The position numbers and the translations under genes were made by a program. The notes under the pieces were generated by a model. It was not told the origin of the DNA and did no database searches. It was given only the letters and a program-made list of their open reading frames with translations. DNA of 64,000 bases from Salmonella enterica subsp. enterica serovar Typhimurium str. LT2. Its GTDB lineage: Bacteria > Pseudomonadota > Gammaproteobacteria > Enterobacterales > Enterobacteriaceae. Positions 53,963 to 61,903 of the stretch are shown one piece after another (positions within the stretch are counted from its first letter, which is position 1; each line of letters starts with the position of its first letter). Location of the stretch: NCBI RefSeq assembly GCF_000006945.2, contig NC_003197.2, positions 1,612,001 through 1,676,000 on the forward strand. Direction: 5' to 3'.

Positions 53963-54657
53963 TGCAAATCCTCAAAGCGATTGGCCTGTTGATGGAGTAT
54001 CCGGACGACGAGTTGTGGGAATGTCGGGATGAAGCGCTCACCCTTATCCAACACGATGCGCCAATGCTGGCCGACTTCACTCGCGAGCTGCTTTATGCGC
54101 CGTTACTGGATAAACAAGCAGAATGGTGTGAAGTGTTTGACCGCGGGCGCGCCACTTCATTGCTGTTATTCGAGCATGTTCATGCGGAGTCCCGCGATCG
54201 CGGCCAGGCGATGGTCGATTTGTTAAGCCAATATGAAACCGTGGGCCTGCACCTCAACTGCCGCGAACTGCCGGATCACCTGCCGCTCTATCTGGAGTAC
54301 TTAAGCGTGTTGCCGGAAGCGGAAGCGCGCGAGGGATTACAGAATATTGCCCCTATTCTGGCGCTACTGGGCGGTCGCCTGAAACAGCGAGGAGCGCCGT
54401 GGTATCAACTGTTTGACGCCCTGCTGACGCTGGCGGGCAGCACGCTTACAAGTGACAGTGTCACCAAACAGATTATTCAGGAATCGCGGGATGATACCCG
54501 TCAGGCACTGGATGCCGTCTGGGAAGAAGAACAGGTGAAGTTTATCGAAGATAACGCCACGACCTGTGACAGTTCACCGTTACACCATTATCAACGACGC
54601 TTTAGCCAGGACGCGGCGCCGCAGTACGTCGACGTCAGCGCGGGAGGCCCGAAATGA
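53962..54657 (+). CDS. narW: Nitrate reductase 2 assembly chaperone
   Basis: 231 aa NarJ/NarW-type chaperone that holds apo-NarZY while molybdenum cofactor is inserted and membrane attachment is delayed. The start LKAIGLLMEYPDDELWE and LPDHLPLYLEYLSVLPE are typical. It shares one base with the narY stop (TAATG). STM1579. Confidence 0.95.
   Translation: MQILKAIGLLMEYPDDELWECRDEALTLIQHDAPMLADFTRELLYAPLLDKQAEWCEVFDRGRATSLLLFEHVHAESRDRGQAMVDLLSQYETVGLHLNCRELPDHLPLYLEYLSVLPEAEAREGLQNIAPILALLGGRLKQRGAPWYQLFDALLTLAGSTLTSDSVTKQIIQESRDDTRQALDAVWEEEQVKFIEDNATTCDSSPLHHYQRRFSQDAAPQYVDVSAGGPK
54452..54464. repeat. GTGAC-AGT-GTCAC palindrome, copy 5, inside narW
   Basis: Least similar copy outside the arms; in coding sequence and possibly a chance match. 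Confidence 0.35.
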
Positions 54658-55334
54658 TACAGTACCTGAACGTCTTTTTTTACGACATCTACCCCTATAT
54701 TTGCGCCACGGTATTCTTCCTCGGCAGTTGGCTGCGCTATGACTACGGACAATATACCTGGCGCGCGTCGTCCAGCCAGATGCTGGACAAGCGTGGGATG
54801 GTGATATGGTCGAATCTGTTCCATATTGGCATTCTGGGGATCTTCTTTGGCCATCTGTTTGGGATGCTAACGCCACACTGGATGTATGCCTGGTTCCTGC
54901 CGATTGCGGTAAAGCAGCAGATGGCGATGATCCTCGGCGGCGTGTGCGGCGTATTAACGTTGATCGGCGGCGCGGGATTACTGTGGCGTCGTCTGACCAA
55001 TCAGCGTGTGCGGGCGACATCCACTACACCTGATATTATCATCATGAGCATTTTGCTGATTCAGTGCCTGCTTGGCCTGAGCACCATTCCGTTTTCGGCG
55101 CAATATCCGGATGGCAGCGAAATGATGAAGTTGGTGGGCTGGGCGCAAAGTATTGTCACCTTCCGCGGCGGGTCTTCGGAAATGCTGAGCGGTGTGGCGT
55201 TTGTTTTCCGCGTTCATCTGGTGCTGGGAATGACTATTTTCCTGCTCTTCCCGTTCACCCGTCTGGTTCATGTCTGGAGCGCGCCGTTTGAGTATTTCAC
55301 CCGTCGCTACCAGATTGTTCGTACCCGCCGCTAA
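54654..55334 (+). CDS. narV: Nitrate reductase 2 gamma (cytochrome b) subunit
   Basis: 226 aa membrane protein with five helices; heme-ligand His residues occur in LFHIGILGIFFGHLFG and FRVHLVLGMT...RLVHVW. It oxidises quinol and passes electrons to NarY. 4-base overlap with narW; last gene of the operon. STM1580. Confidence 0.97.
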   Translation: MIQYLNVFFYDIYPYICATVFFLGSWLRYDYGQYTWRASSSQMLDKRGMVIWSNLFHIGILGIFFGHLFGMLTPHWMYAWFLPIAVKQQMAMILGGVCGVLTLIGGAGLLWRRLTNQRVRATSTTPDIIIMSILLIQCLLGLSTIPFSAQYPDGSEMMKLVGWAQSIVTFRGGSSEMLSGVAFVFRVHLVLGMTIFLLFPFTRLVHVWSAPFEYFTRRYQIVRTRR

Positions 55335-55338
55335 TTCT

Positions 55339-55369
55339 CTTTGCCCGGGGATACGCTTACCGGGCAAAG
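55339..55369 (+). terminator. Strong hairpin after narV lacking a U-tract
   Basis: CTTTGCCCGG / CCGGGCAAAG, 10-base perfect arms with 11-base loop, 5 bases after narV. It is followed by A's rather than T's, so it may stabilise the 3' end rather than terminate by itself. Confidence 0.5.
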
Positions 55370-55439
55370 AAAAACGCCTGGGCGTCGTCATTCGGCAACG
55401 CACAGGCTATGATGATTCTTCAGTCAAAGGAGAACATCA

Positions 55440-56333
55440 ATGAAACCGCAGATTTACCATGTTGACGCCTTCACCGGCGACCCCTTTCGCGGCAACTCTG
55501 CTGGCGTTGTCTTACATGCGGATACGCTAAGCGACGCGCAGATGCAGCTGATTGCCCGTGAACTTCGTCACTCGGAAACCGCCTTTTTGCTAAAAAGCGA
55601 AGAGAGTGATGTGCGCATACGCTACTTTACACCGACAGTAGAAGTCCCCATCTGTGGTCATGCCACCGTGGCCGCGCATTATGTTCGGGCAACGGTACTG
55701 GGGTTGGGAAACACCACCGTCTGGCAAACCTCGTTAGCGGGCCGTCATCGCGTTGAAATTCATGCCGAACACAACGACTATCGCATCACGCTGGAACAAG
55801 GTCAGCCCTCTTTTGAACCACCGCTAGTCGGAGAGATTCGGGCTGCCATCATCACCGCACTGAACCTGACTGAAGATGATATCGTGCCGGGAGCGCCAAT
55901 TCAGGTGGCTTCAACAGGACATGCAAAAGTGATGATCCTGCTCAAACCAGACGTTGATATTGATGCCCTTTCTCCTAATCTGGCAGCCCTGACGGCAATC
56001 AGCCAGCAAATTGGCTGTAACGGCTTTTTTCCTTTCCAGATTCGTCCGGGAAAAAACGAAACCGATGGGCGAATGTTTTCCCCGGCGATAGGAATTGTGG
56101 AAGATCCGGTAACGGGAAACGCCAATGGCCCGATGGGGGCATGGCTCGTCCATCATGGCCTGATGGCGCATGACGGTAAAACGCTGCAGATTCAAGGCCA
56201 TCAGGGGCGCGCTTTAGGCAAAGAGGGTACTGTTGATGTTACCGTCACCATTCGCGATAACCAGCCGGAAAACGTCACCATCTCCGGCCAGGCGGTCATT
56301 CTGTTTCATGCCGAATGGGCCATTACTTTTTAA
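55440..56333 (+). CDS. yddE: PhzF-family isomerase-like protein YddE
   Basis: 297 aa, same length as E. coli YddE. PhzF fold with two pseudo-symmetric halves. The catalytic Glu is in RHSETAFLL near residue 45, and glycine-rich motifs are GHATVAAH near 73 and EDPVTGNANGPMGAWL near 222. PhzF enzymes isomerise phenazine precursors; the role of YddE is unknown. AAAGGAGAAC precedes the ATG. STM1581. Confidence 0.94.
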   Translation: MKPQIYHVDAFTGDPFRGNSAGVVLHADTLSDAQMQLIARELRHSETAFLLKSEESDVRIRYFTPTVEVPICGHATVAAHYVRATVLGLGNTTVWQTSLAGRHRVEIHAEHNDYRITLEQGQPSFEPPLVGEIRAAIITALNLTEDDIVPGAPIQVASTGHAKVMILLKPDVDIDALSPNLAALTAISQQIGCNGFFPFQIRPGKNETDGRMFSPAIGIVEDPVTGNANGPMGAWLVHHGLMAHDGKTLQIQGHQGRALGKEGTVDVTVTIRDNQPENVTISGQAVILFHAEWAITF

Positions 56334-56368
56334 TCTTTGTCAGGCCCGCAAATCCTCGCGGCAAAAAA

Positions 56369-57214
56369 TTATTTTCCCGCCTCTGGATGGGTATCAAATG
56401 CAGCCATTACCGCGGCCAGCTCCGCCTCGGTAAAACCGTGCTTTACATCATTTACGCCGAGACCAAACTGCTGCTGAAGTAACTGATACAACGACGGTAC
56501 ATCCGGTACATTGACCTGTTCAACGGCATGTCCCTGGTGGTAACGCGTGAAGTGGAAATTCGTTAATGTCAGCTTGCCGCCATCAGGCAAATGGCGGCAC
56601 ATCAACAAATGATGACGAAAATGGGATTGCGGCCAGTGAGCCGACCAGAAATTGCCCATCACATGATCGCTCTGCTGCTGCACCCCCAGATCAAAACAGT
56701 ACATCGACTGCCAGTGCTCATGGTGGCGGAATTGTAAAATCCATGTGCTTCCCTCCTGCATCAGGCGGTATTCGCCATGCGGCGTTTGCTGGGCAATTTC
56801 AGCCTGCAGACGAAGCGGTGCGGTTAGCGTTTGGCCGCCAAACCCCACGTCCGCGATCCACTGCTCATCCTCAACATCAACCAGCAGCAAACGGTGCGTG
56901 CGCGGCGGTAAACTGGCGGGATGAGACAGAATGACCCGCCCCAATAAGCTTCGGACGTTAAAACCGATGTCGCGTAACGCGCGTTCAAACAGGCCATTCA
57001 GTTCAAAACAGTATCCACCGCGTCGGGCATAAAGCAGTTTCTCCTCTAATGCCGTCTCATCGAGCTGTATTTCACGAGGCAGTAGCACATCCAGATTTTC
57101 AAAAGGAATCGCGCAGTTGTGCGCTAAGTGAAGCGTTCTGAGCGCTTCAACCGTAGGAACCCCCAACGGCTGACAATGTAATCGCGTAAAATAAGCATGT
57201 AAAAAAGAGGTCAT
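56369..57214 (-). CDS. nhoA: Arylamine N-acetyltransferase NhoA
   Basis: 281 aa. It transfers acetyl from acetyl-CoA to arylamines and to N-hydroxyarylamines (O-acetylation), the activity that sensitises Salmonella Ames-test strains. The triad is visible: Cys69 in RRGGYCFELNGLF, His107 in RTHRLLLV and Asp122 in IADVGFGG. GGAAG precedes the ATG. Convergent with yddE. STM1582. Confidence 0.96.
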   Translation of the reverse strand: MTSFLHAYFTRLHCQPLGVPTVEALRTLHLAHNCAIPFENLDVLLPREIQLDETALEEKLLYARRGGYCFELNGLFERALRDIGFNVRSLLGRVILSHPASLPPRTHRLLLVDVEDEQWIADVGFGGQTLTAPLRLQAEIAQQTPHGEYRLMQEGSTWILQFRHHEHWQSMYCFDLGVQQQSDHVMGNFWSAHWPQSHFRHHLLMCRHLPDGGKLTLTNFHFTRYHQGHAVEQVNVPDVPSLYQLLQQQFGLGVNDVKHGFTEAELAAVMAAFDTHPEAGK

Positions 57215-57407
57215 CTGAGGCTTCCATTAACATTAATGCTTGCGTTCGGCACACAGGCTGAGGCGGATATCGCTGCGCAACAGGATACCCTATCCGTGGA
57301 ATAGCGTTGGATACTTTTGAAAAAAATAAGACAGGCCGGCTGTCGCGCCGGAGGTACGTGGAATTTTGGCGTACAAACGGAAATCGGGTTCTGAGAATCT
57401 CTTTGCG

Positions 57408-57432
57408 ACACGCCGCCAAAATAGCGGCGTGT
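57408..57432. other. Stem-loop between nhoA and steA
   Basis: ACACGCCGC / GCGGCGTGT with 7-base loop, adjoining a second self-complementary stretch (GGCGTTAAAAATTTTAACACGCC on the minus strand). It lies about 65 bases after the steA stop and may end its transcript, though without a clean U-run. Confidence 0.5.
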
Positions 57433-57497
57433 TAAAATTTTTAACGCCGGCTCAGCGAGTCTGATTTCTAACAAAACTGGCTAAACATAAACGCTTT

Positions 57498-58130
57498 TTA
57501 ATAATTGTCCAAATAGTTATGGTAGCGAGCTTTTATGTCGGCCGCCCATTGCGCTTTCGCCTCCTGCATGTTGCTGGCCCGAGCGATATAATATTCTAAA
57601 CACGGAATGGCGCCTAATGCCTGAGGTAAGGCATTATATGCTGCCATTCGCTCTCTGACGGTTTTATATTTTTCATCAATATCATAATCATAGTACGCTG
57701 GCGCTTCAAAAAAGCCCTCTTCCAGTCTCATACAAATCTCTTCAAAGGTCCCCTCAACCTCAACGGTATGTTCCCCATCCGATATCCTGACGATTGGCTT
57801 ACCTTCAGCTATCAGCGAGAGTTGTTCGAATGTTAACATCCGACCATCAGAAAGCTCGACATCTATAGTAAACAGTCCATCACGTACAGCATCAGCAAGG
57901 TGATTATGGATATTCCCTGCATTGGCACAGAACTCCGCAACTTTAGGCGTAACATTACAATAATGTTCAATTACTCGCGTAAATCCGTAGGCCAGTCCTG
58001 CGGTAAGCACATACAAGATGCCTTTCATGATTTTTGTTGATAATTTATTTTCATAATCTCCTGCAGCAACATGAGGTAGCTTATTTCCTGATAAAGCTCT
58101 GGCATAGGTAGAAACTGATGTATATGGCAT
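57498..58130 (-). CDS. steA: Type III secretion effector SteA
   Basis: 210 aa; sequence beginning MPYTSVSTYARALSGNKLPH is recognised as SteA (STM1583). It is secreted by both SPI-1 and SPI-2 systems, binds PI4P on host membranes and the vacuole, and affects Salmonella-induced filaments. There is no Sec signal; the first ~10 residues act as secretion signal in the literature. A hydrophobic patch lies near residues 35-50 (IMKGILYVLTAGLAYGF). Lower GC than its neighbours and outside any pathogenicity island, consistent with separate acquisition. GGAGTAGGAT precedes the ATG. Confidence 0.92.
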   Translation of the reverse strand: MPYTSVSTYARALSGNKLPHVAAGDYENKLSTKIMKGILYVLTAGLAYGFTRVIEHYCNVTPKVAEFCANAGNIHNHLADAVRDGLFTIDVELSDGRMLTFEQLSLIAEGKPIVRISDGEHTVEVEGTFEEICMRLEEGFFEAPAYYDYDIDEKYKTVRERMAAYNALPQALGAIPCLEYYIARASNMQEAKAQWAADIKARYHNYLDNY

Positions 58131-58642
58131 ATCCTACTCCTTCAAATTTTGCTCAATAGCTTTATATGTCCTACTCCTCTCTCATTATGACGATATGTCA
58201 ATCAACAAAATTGCTCAAAGGCATACATTTTCAGGAGAAAATGAGAATAACAGGCGCAACGGCCTGATCTTATGCTGCTTCAATATCGTCAGGTGGTTTA
58301 TCGTTCGAGGTCATATCTATGACCATAAATCCCTGCAGGGATTAACCCTGATTAATTATTGCGCAACGCAATCACTGCCGATTTGTGCTGGCGTCTTATC
58401 TGGCTGAATCGTGACCACACCGCACCACATCTGACCACACAAATAAACTCGACATCCTCATTTTGTTCTTTCCGTATGTTTTGCGTCATTTAACAATTGC
58501 AGGTAGGATGCTCCGCCGGCGGTTTTATCCCTGTCACAGAATCAGGGAAAAGCGGCATTCGCCATTGCAGGCAATCGATTGGTGAGCGCCCGTCGCGGCA
58601 TAAGGAATTTTTCTGTCAGGACAGGCTATAACAGGTAACGTA
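58131..58642. other. Divergent steA/ansP intergenic region
   Basis: 512 bases with both promoters. A small inverted repeat CAGGG-ATTAA-CCCTG lies at 58336-58350. A 70-codon frame at 58195-58407 lacks a ribosome site and homology. I see no clear PhoP or SsrB site. Confidence 0.5.
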
Positions 58643-60136
58643 ATGAAAACACAGACTACGCACGCCGCAGAACAACATGCGGCGAAACGACGCTGGCTGA
58701 ACGCCCATGAAGAGGGGTATCACAAAGCGATGGGGAATCGTCAGGTTCAGATGATTGCTATCGGCGGCGCGATTGGCACCGGTTTATTTTTAGGTGCAGG
58801 CGCCCGATTGCAAATGGCCGGACCGGCACTGGCGCTGGTCTATCTGATATGCGGCATTTTTTCTTTTTTCATTTTACGCGCGCTGGGCGAACTGGTATTG
58901 CATCGCCCTTCCAGCGGGAGCTTCGTCTCCTACGCCCGTGAATTTTTGGGTGAAAAAGCGGCCTACGTCGCAGGCTGGATGTACTTTATTAACTGGGCGA
59001 TGACCGGGATCGTCGATATCACCGCAGTGGCGTTATACATGCACTACTGGGGCGCATTTGGCGACGTTCCGCAATGGGTGTTCGCGCTCGGCGCGTTAAC
59101 CATTGTCGGTACCATGAACATGATCGGCGTAAAATGGTTTGCCGAAATGGAGTTCTGGTTCGCGCTGATAAAAGTACTCGCCATTGTTATCTTCCTGGTG
59201 GTAGGCACGATTTTTCTCGGTACCGGTCAACCGCTTGAGGGTAATGCCACCGGTTTTCACCTGATTACAGATAATGGCGGCTTTTTCCCGCACGGCCTGT
59301 TGCCCGCGCTGGTACTGATTCAGGGCGTGGTGTTCGCTTTTGCTTCGATTGAACTGGTCGGTACCGCCGCTGGGGAGTGCAAAGATCCACAGAAGATGGT
59401 GCCAAAAGCCATCAATAGCGTGATCTGGCGTATTGGTCTTTTCTATGTAGGATCGGTCGTATTGCTGGTTTTGCTGCTGCCGTGGAACGCCTACCAGGCG
59501 GGGCAAAGTCCGTTTGTCACCTTCTTTTCTAAACTTGGCGTGCCTTATATCGGCAGTATTATGAATATCGTGGTGTTAACCGCCGCGCTTTCCAGCCTGA
59601 ACTCCGGGCTTTACTGTACGGGGAGAATTTTACGTTCAATGTCGATGGGGGGTTCCGCGCCGAAATTCATGGCGAAAATGAGCCGTCAGCATGTGCCCTA
59701 TGCGGGTATTCTGGCGACTCTGGTGGTTTACGTGGTCGGCGTGTTCCTGAATTACCTGGTCCCCTCCCGCGTGTTCGAGATCGTTCTTAATTTTGCCTCG
59801 CTCGGCATTATCGCGTCGTGGGCGTTTATCATGGTGTGCCAGATGCGTTTACGCCAGGCGATAAAAGAAGGCAAAGCCGCAGACGTCAGTTTTAAACTGC
59901 CCGGCGCGCCTTTTACCTCCTGGCTAACACTGCTGTTTTTACTAAGCGTGCTGGTACTCATGGCGTTTGACTACCCGAATGGAACTTATACTATCGCCTC
60001 GTTGCCGCTGATCGCTATTCTGCTGGTCGCCGGCTGGTTTGGCGTGCGACGTCGCGTGGCGGAGATCCATCGCACTGCGCCAGTGACGGCGGATTCGACA
60101 GAGAGTGTCGTATTGAAAGAAGAAGCAGCGACATAA
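58643..60136 (+). CDS. ansP: L-asparagine permease AnsP
   Basis: 497 aa amino-acid permease of the APC family with 12 helices. The first helix has the substrate-binding IGGAIGTGLFLGAGARLQMAGPA motif; SFVSYAREFLGEKAAYVAGWMYF and FAFASIELVGTAAGE are further family markers. It imports L-asparagine across the inner membrane. Ends at a good terminator. STM1584. Confidence 0.95.
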   Translation: MKTQTTHAAEQHAAKRRWLNAHEEGYHKAMGNRQVQMIAIGGAIGTGLFLGAGARLQMAGPALALVYLICGIFSFFILRALGELVLHRPSSGSFVSYAREFLGEKAAYVAGWMYFINWAMTGIVDITAVALYMHYWGAFGDVPQWVFALGALTIVGTMNMIGVKWFAEMEFWFALIKVLAIVIFLVVGTIFLGTGQPLEGNATGFHLITDNGGFFPHGLLPALVLIQGVVFAFASIELVGTAAGECKDPQKMVPKAINSVIWRIGLFYVGSVVLLVLLLPWNAYQAGQSPFVTFFSKLGVPYIGSIMNIVVLTAALSSLNSGLYCTGRILRSMSMGGSAPKFMAKMSRQHVPYAGILATLVVYVVGVFLNYLVPSRVFEIVLNFASLGIIASWAFIMVCQMRLRQAIKEGKAADVSFKLPGAPFTSWLTLLFLLSVLVLMAFDYPNGTYTIASLPLIAILLVAGWFGVRRRVAEIHRTAPVTADSTESVVLKEEAAT

Positions 60137-60147
60137 CATTCCCCTTC

Positions 60148-60176
60148 CCCGGCAGCCCCAGGCCTGCCGGGTTTAA
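60148..60176 (+). terminator. Terminator of ansP
   Basis: CCCGGCAG / CTGCCGGG, 8-base arms and 8-base loop, followed by TTTAAT. Confidence 0.8.
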
Positions 60177-60212
60177 TGCGCGTTGCCGCCAACACCGCAT
60201 CGCGCCCAATGC

Positions 60213-60434
60213 TTAGTCAGCCTTAATCAACTGCGCCACATCATTGCTGTTAATTTCCCGCTGGTTGCCTTCCTGATCGGTATAACTGGTCATCCCCGTC
60301 TCTTTATCTAACTGCGGCTTACCCTGAGTTACGATCGTTTGCCCATTCTTCGTCGTCATCACATAGTTGGTTGTACAACCCGCAAGCATAAAAAACATCA
60401 TGCCCAAACCTGAGCATATAAATAACTTTTTCAT
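60213..60434 (-). CDS. Small YgdI/YgdR-family lipoprotein
   Basis: 73 aa. The lipobox is MLAGC with lipidated Cys20, and Thr at +2 predicts the outer membrane. The mature part (NYVMTTKNGQTIVTQGKPQLDKETGMTSYTDQEGNQREINSNDVAQL) is the YgdI/YgdR SH3-like domain. Function unknown; relatives are abundant envelope lipoproteins. STM1585. Confidence 0.88.
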   Translation of the reverse strand: MKKLFICSGLGMMFFMLAGCTTNYVMTTKNGQTIVTQGKPQLDKETGMTSYTDQEGNQREINSNDVAQLIKAD

Positions 60435-60550
60435 ATTTTCCTCGTGAATATAATGAGTTAACTACAGCAAAAAGGCAGTGTAATTCTCACAGAATCATCA
60501 GGCTATCGGCGGGGTGTAACGAGGCGTATCGGTGCGTTTAAAGAGATGAC

Positions 60551-60570
60551 TGGAGGGGTTTCCCCCTCCA
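60551..60570 (-). terminator. Terminator of yncE
   Basis: TGGAGGGG-GAAA-CCCCTCCA on the minus strand, a GC-rich stem with a GNRA-type loop 9 bases after the stop; only a weak U-rich tail (CATCTCTTT). Confidence 0.65.
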
Positions 60571-60578
60571 TACCCTAT

Positions 60579-61640
60579 TTACAGAGCAATGCGAATAACA
60601 TCATCCGGCTGCGTCGCTTCCTGTTCACGTGTCGATTTCTGCTTCACGCTGACGTAGAGCGTTTTACCGTCTGCCGATAGCGCCAGGCTATTCGGGTACG
60701 TCGGCGTATCGAACGTTTTAACAACGTTATAGGTCTTCGCATCGATCACGCTGACCTGACCTGCCTGACGATGTGTCACATACGCCTCGTTACGTGTCGG
60801 GTTAAACAGGACGGCCAAAGAAGCAGGCGCCGCGATTTTGGCAAGAATATTGCCATTACGGGTATCGACAACCAGAACCTCAGTCGCCTTCGAGTCGGTG
60901 ATAAACGCGCGATGACCTGCGGTATCGAGACTCAGGTTAATAAAGAAGTGTTCTTTACCGTCATCCAGCAACTTCTTACGACTGAGAATTTTATTGCTGG
61001 CGGTATCGATAGTGATAAATTCGCCATCCGCATTGGTGGTGTACAGGCGTTGCGCTTTACTGTCGAGCGCCAGACCCGTACTCATTTTGCCGGTATTTTC
61101 GATCGTCGTTTTCAGTTTGATGGTTTCGCCATCCACTACCCAAATAGCACTCTCTTTACCAACACCGCTAATGTAGATCGTGTTGGTCGCCGCATCGGCA
61201 ACCAGCTCACGGGGCTGTAACGGACGAACCTCTTCAGTACGTTTGCGCGCATCAAGTACCAGACGACCTTTTACATCACCCGTTTTGGCATCAATCGCGG
61301 TAACTGCGCTGTTAATGGTATTGCCAAACCACAGCGTTTGGGTCGCGGCATTGATGGTGGCGCCGAACGGCTTGAGATCGTTATGAATCGCTTGCGTGAT
61401 TTCCAGCGTCACCGGGTCGAGACGATAAACTACGCCGCCTTTATCCAGTTTACGGCTTTGCGATGTAGCCAGCCAGAGCGCGTTTTCTTGCTGACTCCAG
61501 GCCATCTCATAAGCGCCTTTGCCTACCGCTTTACGCAGCATGTCTTCCGCCGCCAGCGTGCTAAATGAGGATGCGACGAGGAGCGAACCTAACAATAAAG
61601 AACCACGCAGGCGCGGCGAAAAAAGATGACGTAAGTGCAT
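60579..61640 (-). CDS. yncE: YncE beta-propeller protein
   Basis: 353 aa from MHLRHLF, the E. coli length (GGGAG upstream; an in-frame ATG at 61712 adds unrelated residues). Signal peptide ends near STLAA. The mature part is a seven-bladed propeller of YVTN type, with repeats such as LYTTNADGEFITIDTASNKILS and AFITDSKATEVLVVDTRNGNIL. It is periplasmic and binds DNA in vitro in E. coli; the true role is unclear. Divergent from yncD with a Fur-type site between. STM1586. Confidence 0.94.
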   Translation of the reverse strand: MHLRHLFSPRLRGSLLLGSLLVASSFSTLAAEDMLRKAVGKGAYEMAWSQQENALWLATSQSRKLDKGGVVYRLDPVTLEITQAIHNDLKPFGATINAATQTLWFGNTINSAVTAIDAKTGDVKGRLVLDARKRTEEVRPLQPRELVADAATNTIYISGVGKESAIWVVDGETIKLKTTIENTGKMSTGLALDSKAQRLYTTNADGEFITIDTASNKILSRKKLLDDGKEHFFINLSLDTAGHRAFITDSKATEVLVVDTRNGNILAKIAAPASLAVLFNPTRNEAYVTHRQAGQVSVIDAKTYNVVKTFDTPTYPNSLALSADGKTLYVSVKQKSTREQEATQPDDVIRIAL

Positions 61641-61730
61641 GACGACTCCCTTTGATAAAAACGTGTATAGCTGCTTCACACTACTTCGCTGCGCGGGATC
61701 TTCGTTCCGCACTTATTATAAGTTGAGAAT

Positions 61731-61743
61731 AATAATCATTATT
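61731..61743. promoter_or_regulatory. Fur box between yncE and yncD
   Basis: AATAAT-C-ATTATT, a 6-1-6 palindrome like the Fur core GATAAT-n-ATTATC. Overlapping hexamers on both sides (GAGAAT at 61725, TTATC at 61743-61747) make an extended site. Confidence 0.72.
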
Positions 61744-61903
61744 TATCAGAAAGTGGAGCTTTTCCTCGCCTGCGAATGTCATGGCTCTTAAATACCGCAC
61801 ATTTTCTTAACTTAATGTGCGATTAAAATTTCAAAACTTTACATATTGACTACCCTTAATGTCACGTTTTCCGTTGATACGCTTACATTTATCCGGCATT
61901 TTC

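Noticed and set aside
58195..58407. 70-codon frame between steA and ansP
   Set aside because: No ribosome site, no family resemblance, sits in a promoter region.
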